DNA of 64,000 nt from Trifolium pratense. Lineage: Eukaryota; Streptophyta; Magnoliopsida; Fabales; Fabaceae. The translations under genes and the position numbers were made by a program. Location of the stretch: contig NC_060060.1 of the NCBI RefSeq assembly GCF_020283565.1, forward strand, positions 48,038,015 to 48,102,014, written 5' to 3'. Below, one piece after another: positions 1-11,185 of the stretch; the stretch's first letter is position 1; each line of letters opens with the position of its first letter. The notes under the pieces are model-generated. The model searched no databases. It saw nothing but the letters and a program-made list of their open reading frames with translations, and had not been told where the DNA came from.

Positions 1-3000
1 TATCGGTTTAATAGGATGATTAACTATAAATTGCAAAGATTAATCGAAAGATTAGAGTTCTATTATGAATTGCAAAGATCAATTGAAAGAATAATTGTTT
101 CTAATTCAAGTAGTTATTGGATTGAAATTCTTACTACTACAAGTTTTGATCTAGTTGATGACTCTTCTATACATATACAACTCCTCCCACTCTCAACTTC
201 TGTCAAGGTTTTGTTAGACAGGCTTGTTTCTAGTTTGTTCGTGGATTTCTTCCGGAGCAAGATAGTTGATGATTCATCATTTTTGGATAAGCTGAAGATA
301 AGACTGGCAAGGCTTCAAGATGTACTTAATTATGCTATGCGGAGACATTTCACCGATCCCACCGTCATGGTCCTCATGGAATGGTTTGGTATGCTGCAAT
401 ATGATGTCTTTGAAGTTGAAACTTTGTTTGACGAAATCAACACTGAGGCATTGCGGCGGTACAAAGGGAAAATCACTCCTACTACTTCTCAGGTGCTAAT
501 AAATCTTTCTTCTCCTTTCAAACGGTGGGTGATTAATTCTAAAATGCAAAAATTAATAGAAAGTTTGGAATGCTTGAGTCCAGGTGGACAAAAAGGTGAA
601 CTAGATGTTTCCATTGTAATTATACAAAACCTTTCACTTTCAACTTCTGTGAACGCCTTGTTAGACAGGCTTGATTCTGTTGAATTCATAGACAACTTCC
701 GAAGCACGAAACTTGATGTTTCACTCTTGGAAAAGCTTAGGAGAACACTGTTGGTTCTTCATCGTGCTGGGGAGGAACAGGAACATATATTTATTGTGGG
801 ACATTGGCTGGATATATTGAGAAATGTTGTCTTTGAAGTTGGCTATTTCTTGGACGAAATCAACCCTGAGGCATTGCATTGCGAAGTCGAAGGAAAGTTG
901 AAACATCTTTCTTCTCCTTCCAATTCTAAATTTCAAAAATTAATTGAAAGATTAGAATTCTTGAGTTCACGAGCACAAGGTCAATTTGGTGGTTCAAGTT
1001 CCAGAAGTTTTTGGAATGAATCTCCTAGAAATTCTGTTTTGGATGATGAATCTTCTATTTATGGAAGAGACACTGATATAAAGAAACTTAAACATCTTTT
1101 GTTGTCTAGTGATGACGATGATATTAAAATAGGAATTATTTCCATTGTGGGTATTGAAGGGATTGGTAAAACAACACTTGCTAAACTTCTTTACAACGAT
1201 CCCGAAGTATATGACAAATTTGAGTTAAAATTCTGGGCACATGTCTCAAAACATTTGGATGAATCAATTGTTTTGGAAACCCTTCTTGATGACCGCTATA
1301 GAGAAAGAGATGACACAAGTGGCGTAAATAACCGTTACCCAAAGTTTTTACTAGTATTGGATGAGGTAAGGGATACAGGATCTATCAATTGGACATTACT
1401 GATGAATATCTGTAATGTTGGCGAAACAGGAAGTAGGATCATCATCACAACACAGGATGAAGGAGTTGCACTATCCGTGCAAACCTTTGCACCATCCATT
1501 CAAACCTTTCTTTCTATCCACTACTTGAGACCTCTGGAAAGTGAAGATTGTTGGTCTTTACTTGCGAGACATGCATTTGGAGCATGTAATGACCAACAAC
1601 AATTCAATCTAGAAGGAATTGGCAGAGAAATTGCAAATAAATGTTTTGGATCACCATTTGCTGCAGTAGCACTTGGGGATATTCTTCGCATCAAATTGTC
1701 CCCAGATTACTGGAATGTTGTGCTAGAAAGTGACATTTGGGTATTGACAGATCATGATGTGCAGCCTTTTATTCAATTGAGCTACCATTATCTTTCGACT
1801 TCTTTAAAACGATGTTTTGCATATTGTTCAATTTTTCCAAAGAAGTCCATCATAGAAAAAAAAATCGTAGTTCAGTTGTGGATTGCAGAAGGCTTGGTAG
1901 AATCGTCCACTAACCTGGAAAAAGTTGGAGAAGAATACTTTGATGTACTAGTATCAAGGTCGTTGATACAACGATCTATTGGTGATGAGGGAGAAAACTA
2001 TGAAATGCATAACCTCGTCCATGATTTCGCTACAGAGGTTTCTTCTTCATATTGTATCAATATGGACGAACATAACCTTCATGATAGGGTACATAACTTA
2101 TCATACAATAGAGGGATATTTGACTCATATACTAAATTTGATAAATTGTATGGACTAGAAGGTCTACGTACCTTTCTAGCCTTACCATTACAAGAAAAAT
2201 TGCCGCTTTGTTTGCTTTCAAACAAGGTAGTACATGACTTGCTGCCAACAATGAAACAATTACGCGCGCTGTCTTTGTCAAACTACAAGAGTATCACTGA
2301 GTTACCCAACTCTATTGGAGATTTGTTATACCTGCAGTACTTAAATCTTTCTCACACTGAGATTGAAAAGTTGCCTACTGAAACATGCAAGCTTTACAAT
2401 CTGCAGTTCTTGTTGTTGGCAGGTTGTAAAAGGCTCATTGAATTGCCGGATGACATTGGGAAGTTGGTTAATCTTCGTCACCTTGATGTTAGTGACACTG
2501 CATTGAGGGAGATGCCCGTACAAATAGCCAAACTAGAAAATCTCCAAACTTTGTCTAACTTTGTTGTCAGCAAACACAATCATGGATTGAAGCTTGCGGA
2601 GCTGGAAAACTTTCCCCGCCTACATGGAAAACTTTCTATCTCACAGCTACAAAATGTTAATGATCTCTTTGAAGCAGATGAAGCCAATATGAAGATGAAA
2701 GATCAGATAGACGAGTTAGCTTTAGAATGGGATTGTGGTAGTAATGTTTCAAATTCACAAACTCAAAGTGTTGTGCTTGAACATTTGCGACCCTCAACAA
2801 AATTGAAAAGTCTCACCATCAAAGGCTATGGGGGAATCAACTTTCCAAAGTGGTTGGGTGATTCTTTATTTAGCAACATGGTGTATTTAAGGATCTCAAA
2901 TTGTGATGATTGTTTATGGCTTCCACCGCTTGGACAATTGGGTAATCTGAAAGAACTCATTATTGAAGGGATGCAATCAATGGAGACAATTAGTATTGAC

Positions 3001-4209
3001 TTCTATGGAAGTGATAGTTCTTCATTTCAACCATTTCCTTCTTTGGAGACTCTACACTTTGAGGATATGCAAGGGTGGGAGGAATGGGACTGGATTGGAG
3101 GTACGACTATAGAGTTTCCTAGTCTAAAAACCTTGTCACTAAGTAAGTGCCCACAACTGGGATTAGGAAACATAGCTGACAAATTTCCTTCCTTAACTAG
3201 ACTTGAGTTAAGAGAATGTCCTCTATTGGTGCAATCAATGCCATCATTAGATCATGCATTCAGCGAAATGATGTTCCCTTTCCATTCTCTTCGGCAGTTG
3301 ACCATAGACGGCTTTCCATCTCTGACGTCTTTTCCAACAGACGGTCTACCAGAAACATTGAAATTTCTCATAATTAGTAATTGTGAGAATCTAGAGTTCC
3401 TTCCTCATGAACTCTTGCACAATTATACATCGCTCGAGGAATTGAAAATATCTTATAGCTGTAATTCAATGATATCATTTACCTTGGGCGCTCTCCCTGT
3501 CCTCAAGAGTTTGTTTATTGAGGGTTGTAAAAATTTGAAATCGATATTAATTGCAGAAGGAGCGTCAGAAAAGAGTCTCTCATTTCTTAGAAGCATCAAA
3601 ATATGGGATTGTAATGAATTGGAGTCATTTCCCCCAGGTGGATTGGCCACTCCAAACCTCGTTTATATTGCAGTGTGGAAGTGTGAGAAGCTTCGTTCAT
3701 TACCTGAAGCAATGAACACTCTAACTGCCCTTCAAGAAATGGAAATTGATAATCTGCTAAATCTTCAATCTTTTGTTATAGCGGATTTGCCTATCAGTTT
3801 AAGGGAATTGACTGTTGGATCTGTTGGAGGGATTTTGCGGAATACTGAGCCAACTTGGATACATCTCAAATGTCTATCAGTGTTGCGAATTAAAGGCGGT
3901 GATATGGTGAAAACGTTCGTGGTGCCATTCCTACCTACATTTCTCGTGACACTATGCATTTGTGGTCTTGATGATAAAAACATTGATTGGAAATGGCTTC
4001 GACATCTCACTTCTCTCCAAAACCTTGAGATTGTTAACGCTCCCAAACTCAAGTTGTTGCCAAAAAAAGGATTGTCTTCCTCTCTTTTAGTACTAAGTAT
4101 GACACACTGTCCATTACTGAAAGCAAGTTTGCGGAGAAAGCAAGGGAAAGAGTGGCGTAAGATTGCTCACATTCCCTCCATAATTATAGATGGCGAATTG
4201 ATCACATGA
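1..4209 (+). CDS. CC-NBS-LRR disease-resistance protein (RPP13-like), 5' end off window
   Basis: Intracellular immune receptor of the coiled-coil NLR class. The frame is open from base 1 and the first ATG is at 16, but the residues before it continue a coiled-coil tail motif, so the true start lies upstream. From the ATG there are 1397 aa. The first ~340 aa hold repeated CC (Rx_N-like) units: the tail motif NSKxQKLIExLE recurs near residues 3, 175 and 310, and the core LSTSVxxLLDRL occurs twice. NB-ARC follows: P-loop GIEGIGKTT near 379, kinase-2 LLVLDEV near 447 (usually LLVLDDV), RNBS-B GSRIIITT, a poor GLPL box (GSPFA) near 545, and MHN instead of MHD near 663. Leucine-rich repeats run from ~750 to the end. 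It has no intron, as is common in legume CNLs. The changed motifs leave its activity in doubt. Confidence 0.92.
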   Translation, partial: YRFNRMINYKLQRLIERLEFYYELQRSIERIIVSNSSSYWIEILTTTSFDLVDDSSIHIQLLPLSTSVKVLLDRLVSSLFVDFFRSKIVDDSSFLDKLKIRLARLQDVLNYAMRRHFTDPTVMVLMEWFGMLQYDVFEVETLFDEINTEALRRYKGKITPTTSQVLINLSSPFKRWVINSKMQKLIESLECLSPGGQKGELDVSIVIIQNLSLSTSVNALLDRLDSVEFIDNFRSTKLDVSLLEKLRRTLLVLHRAGEEQEHIFIVGHWLDILRNVVFEVGYFLDEINPEALHCEVEGKLKHLSSPSNSKFQKLIERLEFLSSRAQGQFGGSSSRSFWNESPRNSVLDDESSIYGRDTDIKKLKHLLLSSDDDDIKIGIISIVGIEGIGKTTLAKLLYNDPEVYDKFELKFWAHVSKHLDESIVLETLLDDRYRERDDTSGVNNRYPKFLLVLDEVRDTGSINWTLLMNICNVGETGSRIIITTQDEGVALSVQTFAPSIQTFLSIHYLRPLESEDCWSLLARHAFGACNDQQQFNLEGIGREIANKCFGSPFAAVALGDILRIKLSPDYWNVVLESDIWVLTDHDVQPFIQLSYHYLSTSLKRCFAYCSIFPKKSIIEKKIVVQLWIAEGLVESSTNLEKVGEEYFDVLVSRSLIQRSIGDEGENYEMHNLVHDFATEVSSSYCINMDEHNLHDRVHNLSYNRGIFDSYTKFDKLYGLEGLRTFLALPLQEKLPLCLLSNKVVHDLLPTMKQLRALSLSNYKSITELPNSIGDLLYLQYLNLSHTEIEKLPTETCKLYNLQFLLLAGCKRLIELPDDIGKLVNLRHLDVSDTALREMPVQIAKLENLQTLSNFVVSKHNHGLKLAELENFPRLHGKLSISQLQNVNDLFEADEANMKMKDQIDELALEWDCGSNVSNSQTQSVVLEHLRPSTKLKSLTIKGYGGINFPKWLGDSLFSNMVYLRISNCDDCLWLPPLGQLGNLKELIIEGMQSMETISIDFYGSDSSSFQPFPSLETLHFEDMQGWEEWDWIGGTTIEFPSLKTLSLSKCPQLGLGNIADKFPSLTRLELRECPLLVQSMPSLDHAFSEMMFPFHSLRQLTIDGFPSLTSFPTDGLPETLKFLIISNCENLEFLPHELLHNYTSLEELKISYSCNSMISFTLGALPVLKSLFIEGCKNLKSILIAEGASEKSLSFLRSIKIWDCNELESFPPGGLATPNLVYIAVWKCEKLRSLPEAMNTLTALQEMEIDNLLNLQSFVIADLPISLRELTVGSVGGILRNTEPTWIHLKCLSVLRIKGGDMVKTFVVPFLPTFLVTLCICGLDDKNIDWKWLRHLTSLQNLEIVNAPKLKLLPKKGLSSSLLVLSMTHCPLLKASLRRKQGKEWRKIAHIPSIIIDGELIT

Positions 4210-6089
4210 GTTTCCTGTCAGGGTGAGTCTCTAAAATGCTTCTTTTCTTTGTTTCTTCCTTATTATGTCATCATTAATTAATATTGTTATTTTCATTAGT
4301 AACATAAGAGTACAATAATATAACTCTAACACCAACTTATTTTTTATAGAATTGTATTCTGTCACCCCTACTTCTGCCCAATCTTGCTGCTGTGAGAAGC
4401 CGAATTCGCATACACAACCTGCACGCTGCAATCAGTCCATTAAATGTTTTACTGATGAGGAACGGATTAAGTGACTTCAAATATTTTAGGTACTCTTTTT
4501 GTATATATGACTATATATAATTTTAATGAGTTGGTTTTAATGCATTAGTTGTATCCATGGTAGTTAAAATCAAGATTTGAGTTGTAAAATCCCACGACTT
4601 TACGATTATGTTTGCCCTCAGCAATTATGAGTATCGCATAATCCTATTTTGGTGGAGTCGGGTAGAATCACGCATGTTAATCGTTGAATTATATAATATA
4701 CGATTAATGTGATTACCCTTATGAATGAATTTAAATTTATATAAGTATTTGAAGTGTAATTTAAAGTTTTAATTATCTTACTTGTGAGCTATGCTTATGA
4801 ATTTAAAAATTAACACATATTTCAAGTGCTTTAAGGTTTTCTTTGTCTTACTAATGCTATTTCATATATGAATATATATATGAGTTTTACGATTAGTGAA
4901 TTTTACTTGCCCCTTTCTGATTTTGCATAAAATCTCAATTTTAACTGCTTTGGTTGTATCCAATATTTGTAACATTACATTCTTCTATGATAGCTTGTAC
5001 CATGGCCTTCAAGTGAGATTAATGGCTTGCACCAAGATTGCAACAGGGATATCTTTGAAAGTTTTTAACATAACTCCTTTTAAGATATCTTTGCCATCGA
5101 TAAATATTGTTAATTAACTTTCAAATCAGCTTTCAAGATAACACATTAACAACCCTAAATAATTTTCAGCTATATGAGGATACTATCTTCTTTGCAAATC
5201 TATGCTTGTTTCGCTCCTTTGTGCAAGGGATTTTTGTTTGAGGCCTGAAGTTCCATTCTTCCAGACACAACAACTATTTACAAGCTCTTGTTTGGCTGCA
5301 TTTTGCTTTGCTATGCGACAATTATTTACTTCTATATCACTTCTGGTTTTATTACAGGATTCAGAAAAGGTGATTACTGCTGGAGCCACTAGGACAGGCA
5401 GCAATTTTCTGTTAGAGTTGATTTCGTAGCAACTTCTATGCCGCAGAGCATTGGATGCAGTAGAGGATCCATACTCATAAAATCAAAGAGGAACAGTGTT
5501 TTCTTATAAGCTACATTCTGTTATGATTTCTAACGTCATTCTTATTCATTCGAACTAAGCAACTTATTCATTCAGATATTAGTTTTTAGCTACAATACCA
5601 TTAAGCCTAGCAAGGAAATATAACTGATATTTTCAGAGTTATTTAGCGTGCCTTGCCTAGCAAGGAAATATAACAATGGCCAAAACTGCAATTTAGCCAT
5701 AAACTTTTAACAGAGTTATTTTTCAGTTTGAAATCAGTTGCATATTTCTATTACTCTGTCAATTCTTATAAATGAATCATCACAATGTTAAATGACAATG
5801 TTTATAGGTTTTGATGTTTGAACCTTTTGCTAGACTTGTAAAAGTGACACAAGTTTAATTAGTAAAAATAAATTTGTATTTGAGATTATCCAAAACAAAA
5901 AGTCTATCAAACTTCAGTATGCCTAGTACAAATTTCTCATCTTAATTCTAAGATGCATACTATATATGTTTCACATATTGCACAATTTTGTGCAATATAC
6001 TATATCTTTTGTTTTAAACAATTTAATTATACTCCTACCATTTTGTGTTTACTATAGAAAAAGAGCTCACTCTAGTCTAACTGCAATGT
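4210..6089. other. Intergenic region between convergent NLR and EXO70 genes
   Basis: No convincing coding sequence. The first few hundred bases look like the spliced 3' UTR usual after legume NLR genes (a donor-like GGTGAGTCT follows the stop at 4222). A perfect 20-bp direct repeat is present at 5605-5624 and 5655-5674. The rest is AT-rich without recognisable structure. Confidence 0.5.
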
Positions 6090-7913
6090 CTAAGCTCTTA
6101 CCCCACAGAAGAGATTCATAAGGTAATTATGAACGTCTTCAGGGATAAATTTGACATATTCCATCATTTCCCTAACGTTGCCGGCCATAATATAGTGCCT
6201 ATCATACAATTCGCGATAAATTGGAACTATTTTTCTCGCTAGAGATGCTTTTGTTTCATCACAAAATTTTGATTCTGGCACAACAAATGGACTTTGTTTT
6301 CTATAAGCCTTCTCTAATTCCAAATTGAATTTCATAAACACCTCCCTCGCCTCTGCCACTGATAACGCCGCCTTTGGATTTTCTGGCAATGACGAAAATA
6401 CTTCGCCCCATGCTACTCTCTCATAGTTTTCCATAAACTGTTTCACCTTCGCTATGTGCTTCAATAACCAATCGTCGCCAAGAATATATTGCAAGTATGA
6501 CGATCGGACCTTCTCCACAATGTGCCGAAGATTGTTTGCCAGAAATAAGTAAGACAAAGATACATTCTTGCATTGCTTCGATTTGACATCGATTTTGCAA
6601 AGAAGAACCTGAATCAACCACATCATTTGAACAGAAAATCCCGTCACATTTTCCGTCGAGTTTTGGGATAATTCTGGACTGTATAAGTAAGATTCCGACA
6701 ACAGAGACTTTGACGACGGAAGAACATCCAAGAATATTTCAGAAAGGACATTGCTATAATCTGCAAGACTAGTTAGGTACTGCATTGTTCGCTTTGTCAG
6801 GGAATGAACACCGCCAAAATTTGCCACCAATTTGGAAGAATCCTTCAGGATTGTGTACTCGAATTCGGAGAGAATATTTCTTATAGACTCCATTAATCGA
6901 TTTTGCGAATCATAAGCTTGAGATTTAATACCGGAGGTTGAATTGAACGAGAAGATCAATTCAATATCCGGTGACAACACCGTGATTGCGGTGTACATAT
7001 CGAGCAAACGGAAAATCTTCTCCGGCTTCGATTTCTTTGTTTTGACAACAAATTCAGGAAATCGGAGAAGCAAAGTAGCTCCATCTCTAGAAATCTCAGC
7101 AAAACAAGCTTCTCCGACAGATCTCGAAGCAGCGAAAATTCGATCACAGAGGATTCTCTCTCCGGCGAAGAGTGTTCTTACTGAGATCTTTAAAGCCTCT
7201 AACCAACTATTGATTTTCATCTCTAGAACTTCCCAATCCATCTTATTCAACTTGGAGAAGCTTCTTTCCTCTACATTGAGTTTATAAATTCCTTCATCAA
7301 CAATCGATTTTCTCACTGTAGTGTAAATCTTTACGCATTCTTTTCCATAACCGTTAGAAACCATAGAATCAGCAATAATTCTCAAATCATCAACAGCATC
7401 GGAAGAAACACGTTCGACTTCAGAGATACAATTCTCTGCTTCGCCGAAATCGTCTTCTTCCTGTATTCCATCCTCCTCGTAAGAACACAAGGAAGTGCTA
7501 GAGGATCTCACGGAGACGGATTCAGAGTCTAAGTAGGCTCGGTTCATGGATAATATCTGGTAGAACTCTTTTTGGAGCCTGTTCATGGCGATTTCCATTA
7601 GCTTTTTTGCTTTGATGAGTTTTGGAGACGATGGATCGTGTTTGAGTAATGAATGCATTGCTTTTTGAAGGTTGTTTACGCAGTCAATATATTGAATGGC
7701 TTCGTTTTTGTCGTTGTAGAAGAGGGAAGTTAATTTCGCATAATCGGAAGTTTCAGAGTTCCATTTTAGGATAAGCGATTCTGCTGCTTCTACGTGTGCT
7801 GTAGCTTTTCTGATCGACGGTATTGTAGTGGAGGATGAACTTGAAATTGAAGATGAAGTGTTGCGGTGTAATGAAAACGACGGCGTTTTAGGATTCAAGC
7901 AAAATTTTCTCAT
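6090..7913 (-). CDS. Exocyst subunit EXO70 family protein (clade H- or E-like)
   Basis: EXO70 proteins are subunits of the octameric exocyst that tethers secretory vesicles to the plasma membrane; the expanded plant clades are often linked to defence and polar secretion. This single-exon frame gives 607 aa from the ATG at 7913, close to the usual family length. A Ser-rich N-terminus (~residues 10-35) precedes the helical-rod domain. The C-terminal Exo70 domain is clear: AEAREVFMKFN, the KxSLARKIVPIYRELY-type block and a final PEDVHNYLMNLF helix. The frame extends to an ATG at 8033, but a TATA box at 7985-7994 lies between the two, so 7913 is preferred. Lack of introns fits every EXO70 clade except A. 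Clade assignment is tentative. Confidence 0.9.
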   Translation of the reverse strand: MRKFCLNPKTPSFSLHRNTSSSISSSSSTTIPSIRKATAHVEAAESLILKWNSETSDYAKLTSLFYNDKNEAIQYIDCVNNLQKAMHSLLKHDPSSPKLIKAKKLMEIAMNRLQKEFYQILSMNRAYLDSESVSVRSSSTSLCSYEEDGIQEEDDFGEAENCISEVERVSSDAVDDLRIIADSMVSNGYGKECVKIYTTVRKSIVDEGIYKLNVEERSFSKLNKMDWEVLEMKINSWLEALKISVRTLFAGERILCDRIFAASRSVGEACFAEISRDGATLLLRFPEFVVKTKKSKPEKIFRLLDMYTAITVLSPDIELIFSFNSTSGIKSQAYDSQNRLMESIRNILSEFEYTILKDSSKLVANFGGVHSLTKRTMQYLTSLADYSNVLSEIFLDVLPSSKSLLSESYLYSPELSQNSTENVTGFSVQMMWLIQVLLCKIDVKSKQCKNVSLSYLFLANNLRHIVEKVRSSYLQYILGDDWLLKHIAKVKQFMENYERVAWGEVFSSLPENPKAALSVAEAREVFMKFNLELEKAYRKQSPFVVPESKFCDETKASLARKIVPIYRELYDRHYIMAGNVREMMEYVKFIPEDVHNYLMNLFCGVRA

Positions 7914-7984
7914 CTTGTTACGTTGCGCGTGTGAAGATTGTTTGTTTTGGAAGATTGTAATTTGTAAATGTTGCAGCTGAAGGA

Positions 7985-7994
7985 TTATATATAG
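7985..7994 (-). promoter_or_regulatory. Probable TATA box of the EXO70 gene
   Basis: The minus strand reads CTATATATAATC about 75 bp before the ATG at 7913, a normal TATA-to-start distance for a plant gene. It argues against the in-frame ATG at 8033, which would be upstream of transcription. Confidence 0.55.
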
Positions 7995-8222
7995 AGGTGG
8001 ATTTGGATGCATGATATGCCACGCCGTTGCCAATCATGTCATTAATTTGACTTTTAAAACTTGTTTGGCTTGGCAGAAAAGTATCATCAGATTTTCTTTG
8101 CGGCTGTGGATAATTGGATACGAGGTTTCACACCTATTAGAGAAATATTTGACTTTGAAAATTCTGGGAAATAAACTTTCTAGTAGTATTAAAGAAAAAG
8201 AGATTTAGTAAAAAAAAAAAAA

Positions 8223-8638
8223 TATGGGGCATGTTTGTTTCAGATTTTTCACCAAAAAAAATTATTTTTCCCAAAAAAAAATAAAAAATTTATCTTACTT
8301 GTTTGTTTCTGATTTTTTCAAAAATCATTTTAGTAAAAAAATCATTTTGATAATCATAAAAAAAATGATTTTTTTTTCTTGAAGAAAATCTAAACATATT
8401 TTCCGTTTGTTTATAATCATAAAAATTTATTTTTTTAAGATGGTGAGAGATGATGAGTGATAAAAAAAATGTATTTTGATAAAAGCTATTGAAAATAGAT
8501 TCTCATTTTGATGAAAAAATGATTTTTTTACTAAAATCATTTTTGAAAAAATCTGAAACAAACACAAGTAAGATAAAAAATGATTTTTTTTTAAAATAGA
8601 TTTTTTTTGTGAAAAATCTGAAACAAACAAGCCATATA
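8223..8638. mobile_element. Foldback MITE, ~416 bp
   Basis: Long terminal inverted repeats: the left end has GTTTGTTTCAGATTTTTCAC and the right end carries its reverse complement (GTGAAAAATCTGAAACAAAC). The complementarity continues inward through AT-rich arms, so almost the whole element folds back. No coding capacity. The TIR style (GGCWTGTTTGTTTCAG) resembles hAT-type plant MITEs; no clean target duplication was seen. Confidence 0.7.
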
Positions 8639-8751
8639 CCATAGGTATATATTTTTTGGGACAGAGCTAGTATTATATAGGGGATTGGGGATTATATAGC
8701 ATTAATTTTTTTTTTTATTTACAATGAATTGGGGATTGAATTCATGACATA

Positions 8752-9731
8752 TAGGGTCTGTTTGGTTCGAAATAGAAGGAGGGGAGGGAAGGGGAGGAAT
8801 TTTAATGGAGGGGAGGGGAAGTGAGGGGAGGGGAGGATAATATTTATGTTTGGTTTAAAAGAGGGGAAGGGGAGGGGGAGGTGAGAGATTTTTACTAAAT
8901 ATGTGTTTGGTTCACAAGGGGAGGAGAGGAATTCTAAAATTAATTTACTTTTTTATCCTTGTCATCTTTACAAAATCTCAACATTTTAAAATTATTCACT
9001 ACATAAACAATTAAATATGAAAACTCAATAACCGAAAACTCCAGAAATAATCAAATGCAAAATTCTAACAAAATTTTTTATGTTCAAAAATATTAGAGCA
9101 CTTCTAAAATATAATGTGTAGAATATGAAAATATGTATAAAACAATTTATTGATAGTTAATTTTCCTAAAAAAACTTGTTGATAGTTTATATATATATGT
9201 ACAGTGCAACGAATTAAAAAGTGTTCATTTTATTATATATATAAAAAAAGTATTCATTCCAAAAAAGTTGTAGGATAGGTAAAAAATAAAAACAAGTATC
9301 TTGTAAAAAAAAGTACATTAAAACAAAAAAATAAAAATAGTACAGGTAAAAAATAAACACAGGATGTTGGCAACGTAAAAAAAATGGCAACAAGCAAATA
9401 AATTAGTATGATTTAATATAAATTTTAAAAGGAAAGTTTTGGTATTTTCAAAATTTAATATAAATTTTAAAAGGATAGTTTTGGTATTTTCAAATAAATA
9501 TGAGGATAATTATGTCAATGTAATTAATATTATAATAATTCATCTCTCCTCACCTCCCCTCCCCTCCAAATCCCCCCAATTTGGGGGGAAGCAAAAATTG
9601 GTCATTGGAGGGATTTTGCTCACCTCCCCTCCCCTCCTCTCCCCTCATAAAATTTGAACCAAACACAAAACATTTAAAATATTCTCTCACCTCCCCTCCC
9701 CTCCAAAAACCCCGAACCAAACATACCCATA
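8752..9731. mobile_element. Non-autonomous hAT-like element with G-rich termini, ~980 bp
   Basis: Left end TAGGGTCTGTTTGGTTCG pairs with the right end, whose reverse complement is TATGGGTATGTTTGGTTCG. Inside each TIR lies a purine-rich block of repeated GGGGAGG on the left and CCTCCCC on the right, including a second CCTCCCC block near 9550-9640. The interior is AT-rich and non-coding. The superfamily is inferred from the TIR only. Confidence 0.65.
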
Positions 9732-9786
9732 GTGTACTACTCAAATTCCTCACCACTGGAACAAATCTAGTGGCTTGCATTAAATA

Positions 9787-10245
9787 TAGGGTTTGTTTGT
9801 TTCAGCTTTGAAAAATGAATTTTTTCTTTGTATTTTTGAAAATGAATTTTCTAAAACCGTTTTTCAAAATATTACAAGTTTTTTATATTCGTTTTTTCTA
9901 AATTCAAACACTAATTTTGACATCATATAACATAAAAACACACATTATTGAAGTTCAAAACATAGTCAAAATCATAATTTTTTGAAAAAGTTGTATTTCA
10001 AAAATAATTTGTATGAAAATCTATTTGAAATAGCTTCAAAATTAAATGATTTTTCGAAATTTTGATATCGAAAAAAAGTTTCAATAAAATGATCAAATAC
10101 CTATAATAACATTTTAAGAATAACTATTCAAACCAAATTTTAATTTGAAGCTTTTATAAAAAATTTCTTTGTAAATTTTTTTTAGTCAAAATTATTTAAC
10201 ACTACAAGAATCTATTTTGAAAAAATCTATAACAAACAGGCCCAA
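9787..10245. mobile_element. Foldback MITE, ~460 bp
   Basis: Left terminus TAGGGTTTGTTTGTTTCAG and right terminus (reverse complement TTGGGCCTGTTTGTTATAG) form imperfect TIRs related to those of the element at 8223-8638. The interior is AT-rich with many GAAAATGATT-type subrepeats and no coding capacity. Confidence 0.6.
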
Positions 10246-10457
10246 TTAAATTCAATAAATTTTACTCATCTTCCGGTGTTATTGTCGGAAAAAAGAAAGA
10301 AAGAGAGAGAGTATTTCTTAAAACAAACAAATTTTGATTTAAAAATACAAAATAGAAAAATGATATGCTAAATGCACTAAGATTTCTAGTTGAGTACACG
10401 GGTACGGTCCTTCTAAGTTGAGCTGGTCATTTCCGATACAAGATTCTACCTTGGGTA

Positions 10458-10585
10458 CTCCATATGTCCCAAAATAGAAGGGAAAATTTGTCAAAAAAAA
10501 ATTAATGTATTTGGTTAAAAAATTGGACTAAATACATCAACTTTGTTTTATCAATTTTTCATTATGCTTTGGGACAGAGGAAGTG
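10458..10585. mobile_element. Stowaway-type MITE (Tc1/mariner), 128 bp
   Basis: The left end CTCCATATGTCCCAAAATAG and the right end (reverse complement CACTTCCTCTGTCCCAAAG) match the plant Stowaway consensus (CTCCCTCCGTCCCAAAAT). TA dinucleotides flank both ends (10456-10457 and 10586-10587), as expected for this superfamily. Confidence 0.75.
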
Positions 10586-11185
10586 TATTAATACGGGTCA
10601 TGTTAAACAGTGCCCCGAAGCACTTGTTAAGTATGCCAAAAGATTGACTTAATGTTAAATGCAAGTTACAAAATAGTAATCGGTTCCTCAACACTGTTTA
10701 GCATTTTTATATTATATATATGTATGATTTGTTTTTCCAAATGATGATAAGTCAATCTTCGGAACCAAACTGTAAGCAATTAACTTATTTTCTTTCCACA
10801 AATTGCTTGATTCAGTCATAACTTAGCTAATTATTATCTACTAATTATATTATTATGAAATAAGAATAGTTAACTGTTGGAAGGGAATGGAATTTACGTC
10901 TAGTATAGGAGTTTGAAACTTAAGTCAAATAATATATAGAATTTCCAAAACATTGCCAAACAACGAAATATAGATTCTTTTTTTTTTTGGGTCAGGAAAT
11001 ATAGATTCTATTAAGGTTTATATAAGCTTATTCTTTATCCATGTTATGATAAAATATAGAGAAATCGGCGCTTATATAATTTTCCATAATTTGAATACGA
11101 TATCAATTACGCATAACCCAATGGGGGGTCAAATAAGGATGTAAACAAACACTTGCAAAATAGATGACATGCGCAATGGCTTATA

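Noticed and set aside
489..936. Antisense ORFs opposite the NLR N-terminus
   Set aside because: Shadows of the strongly coding plus strand.
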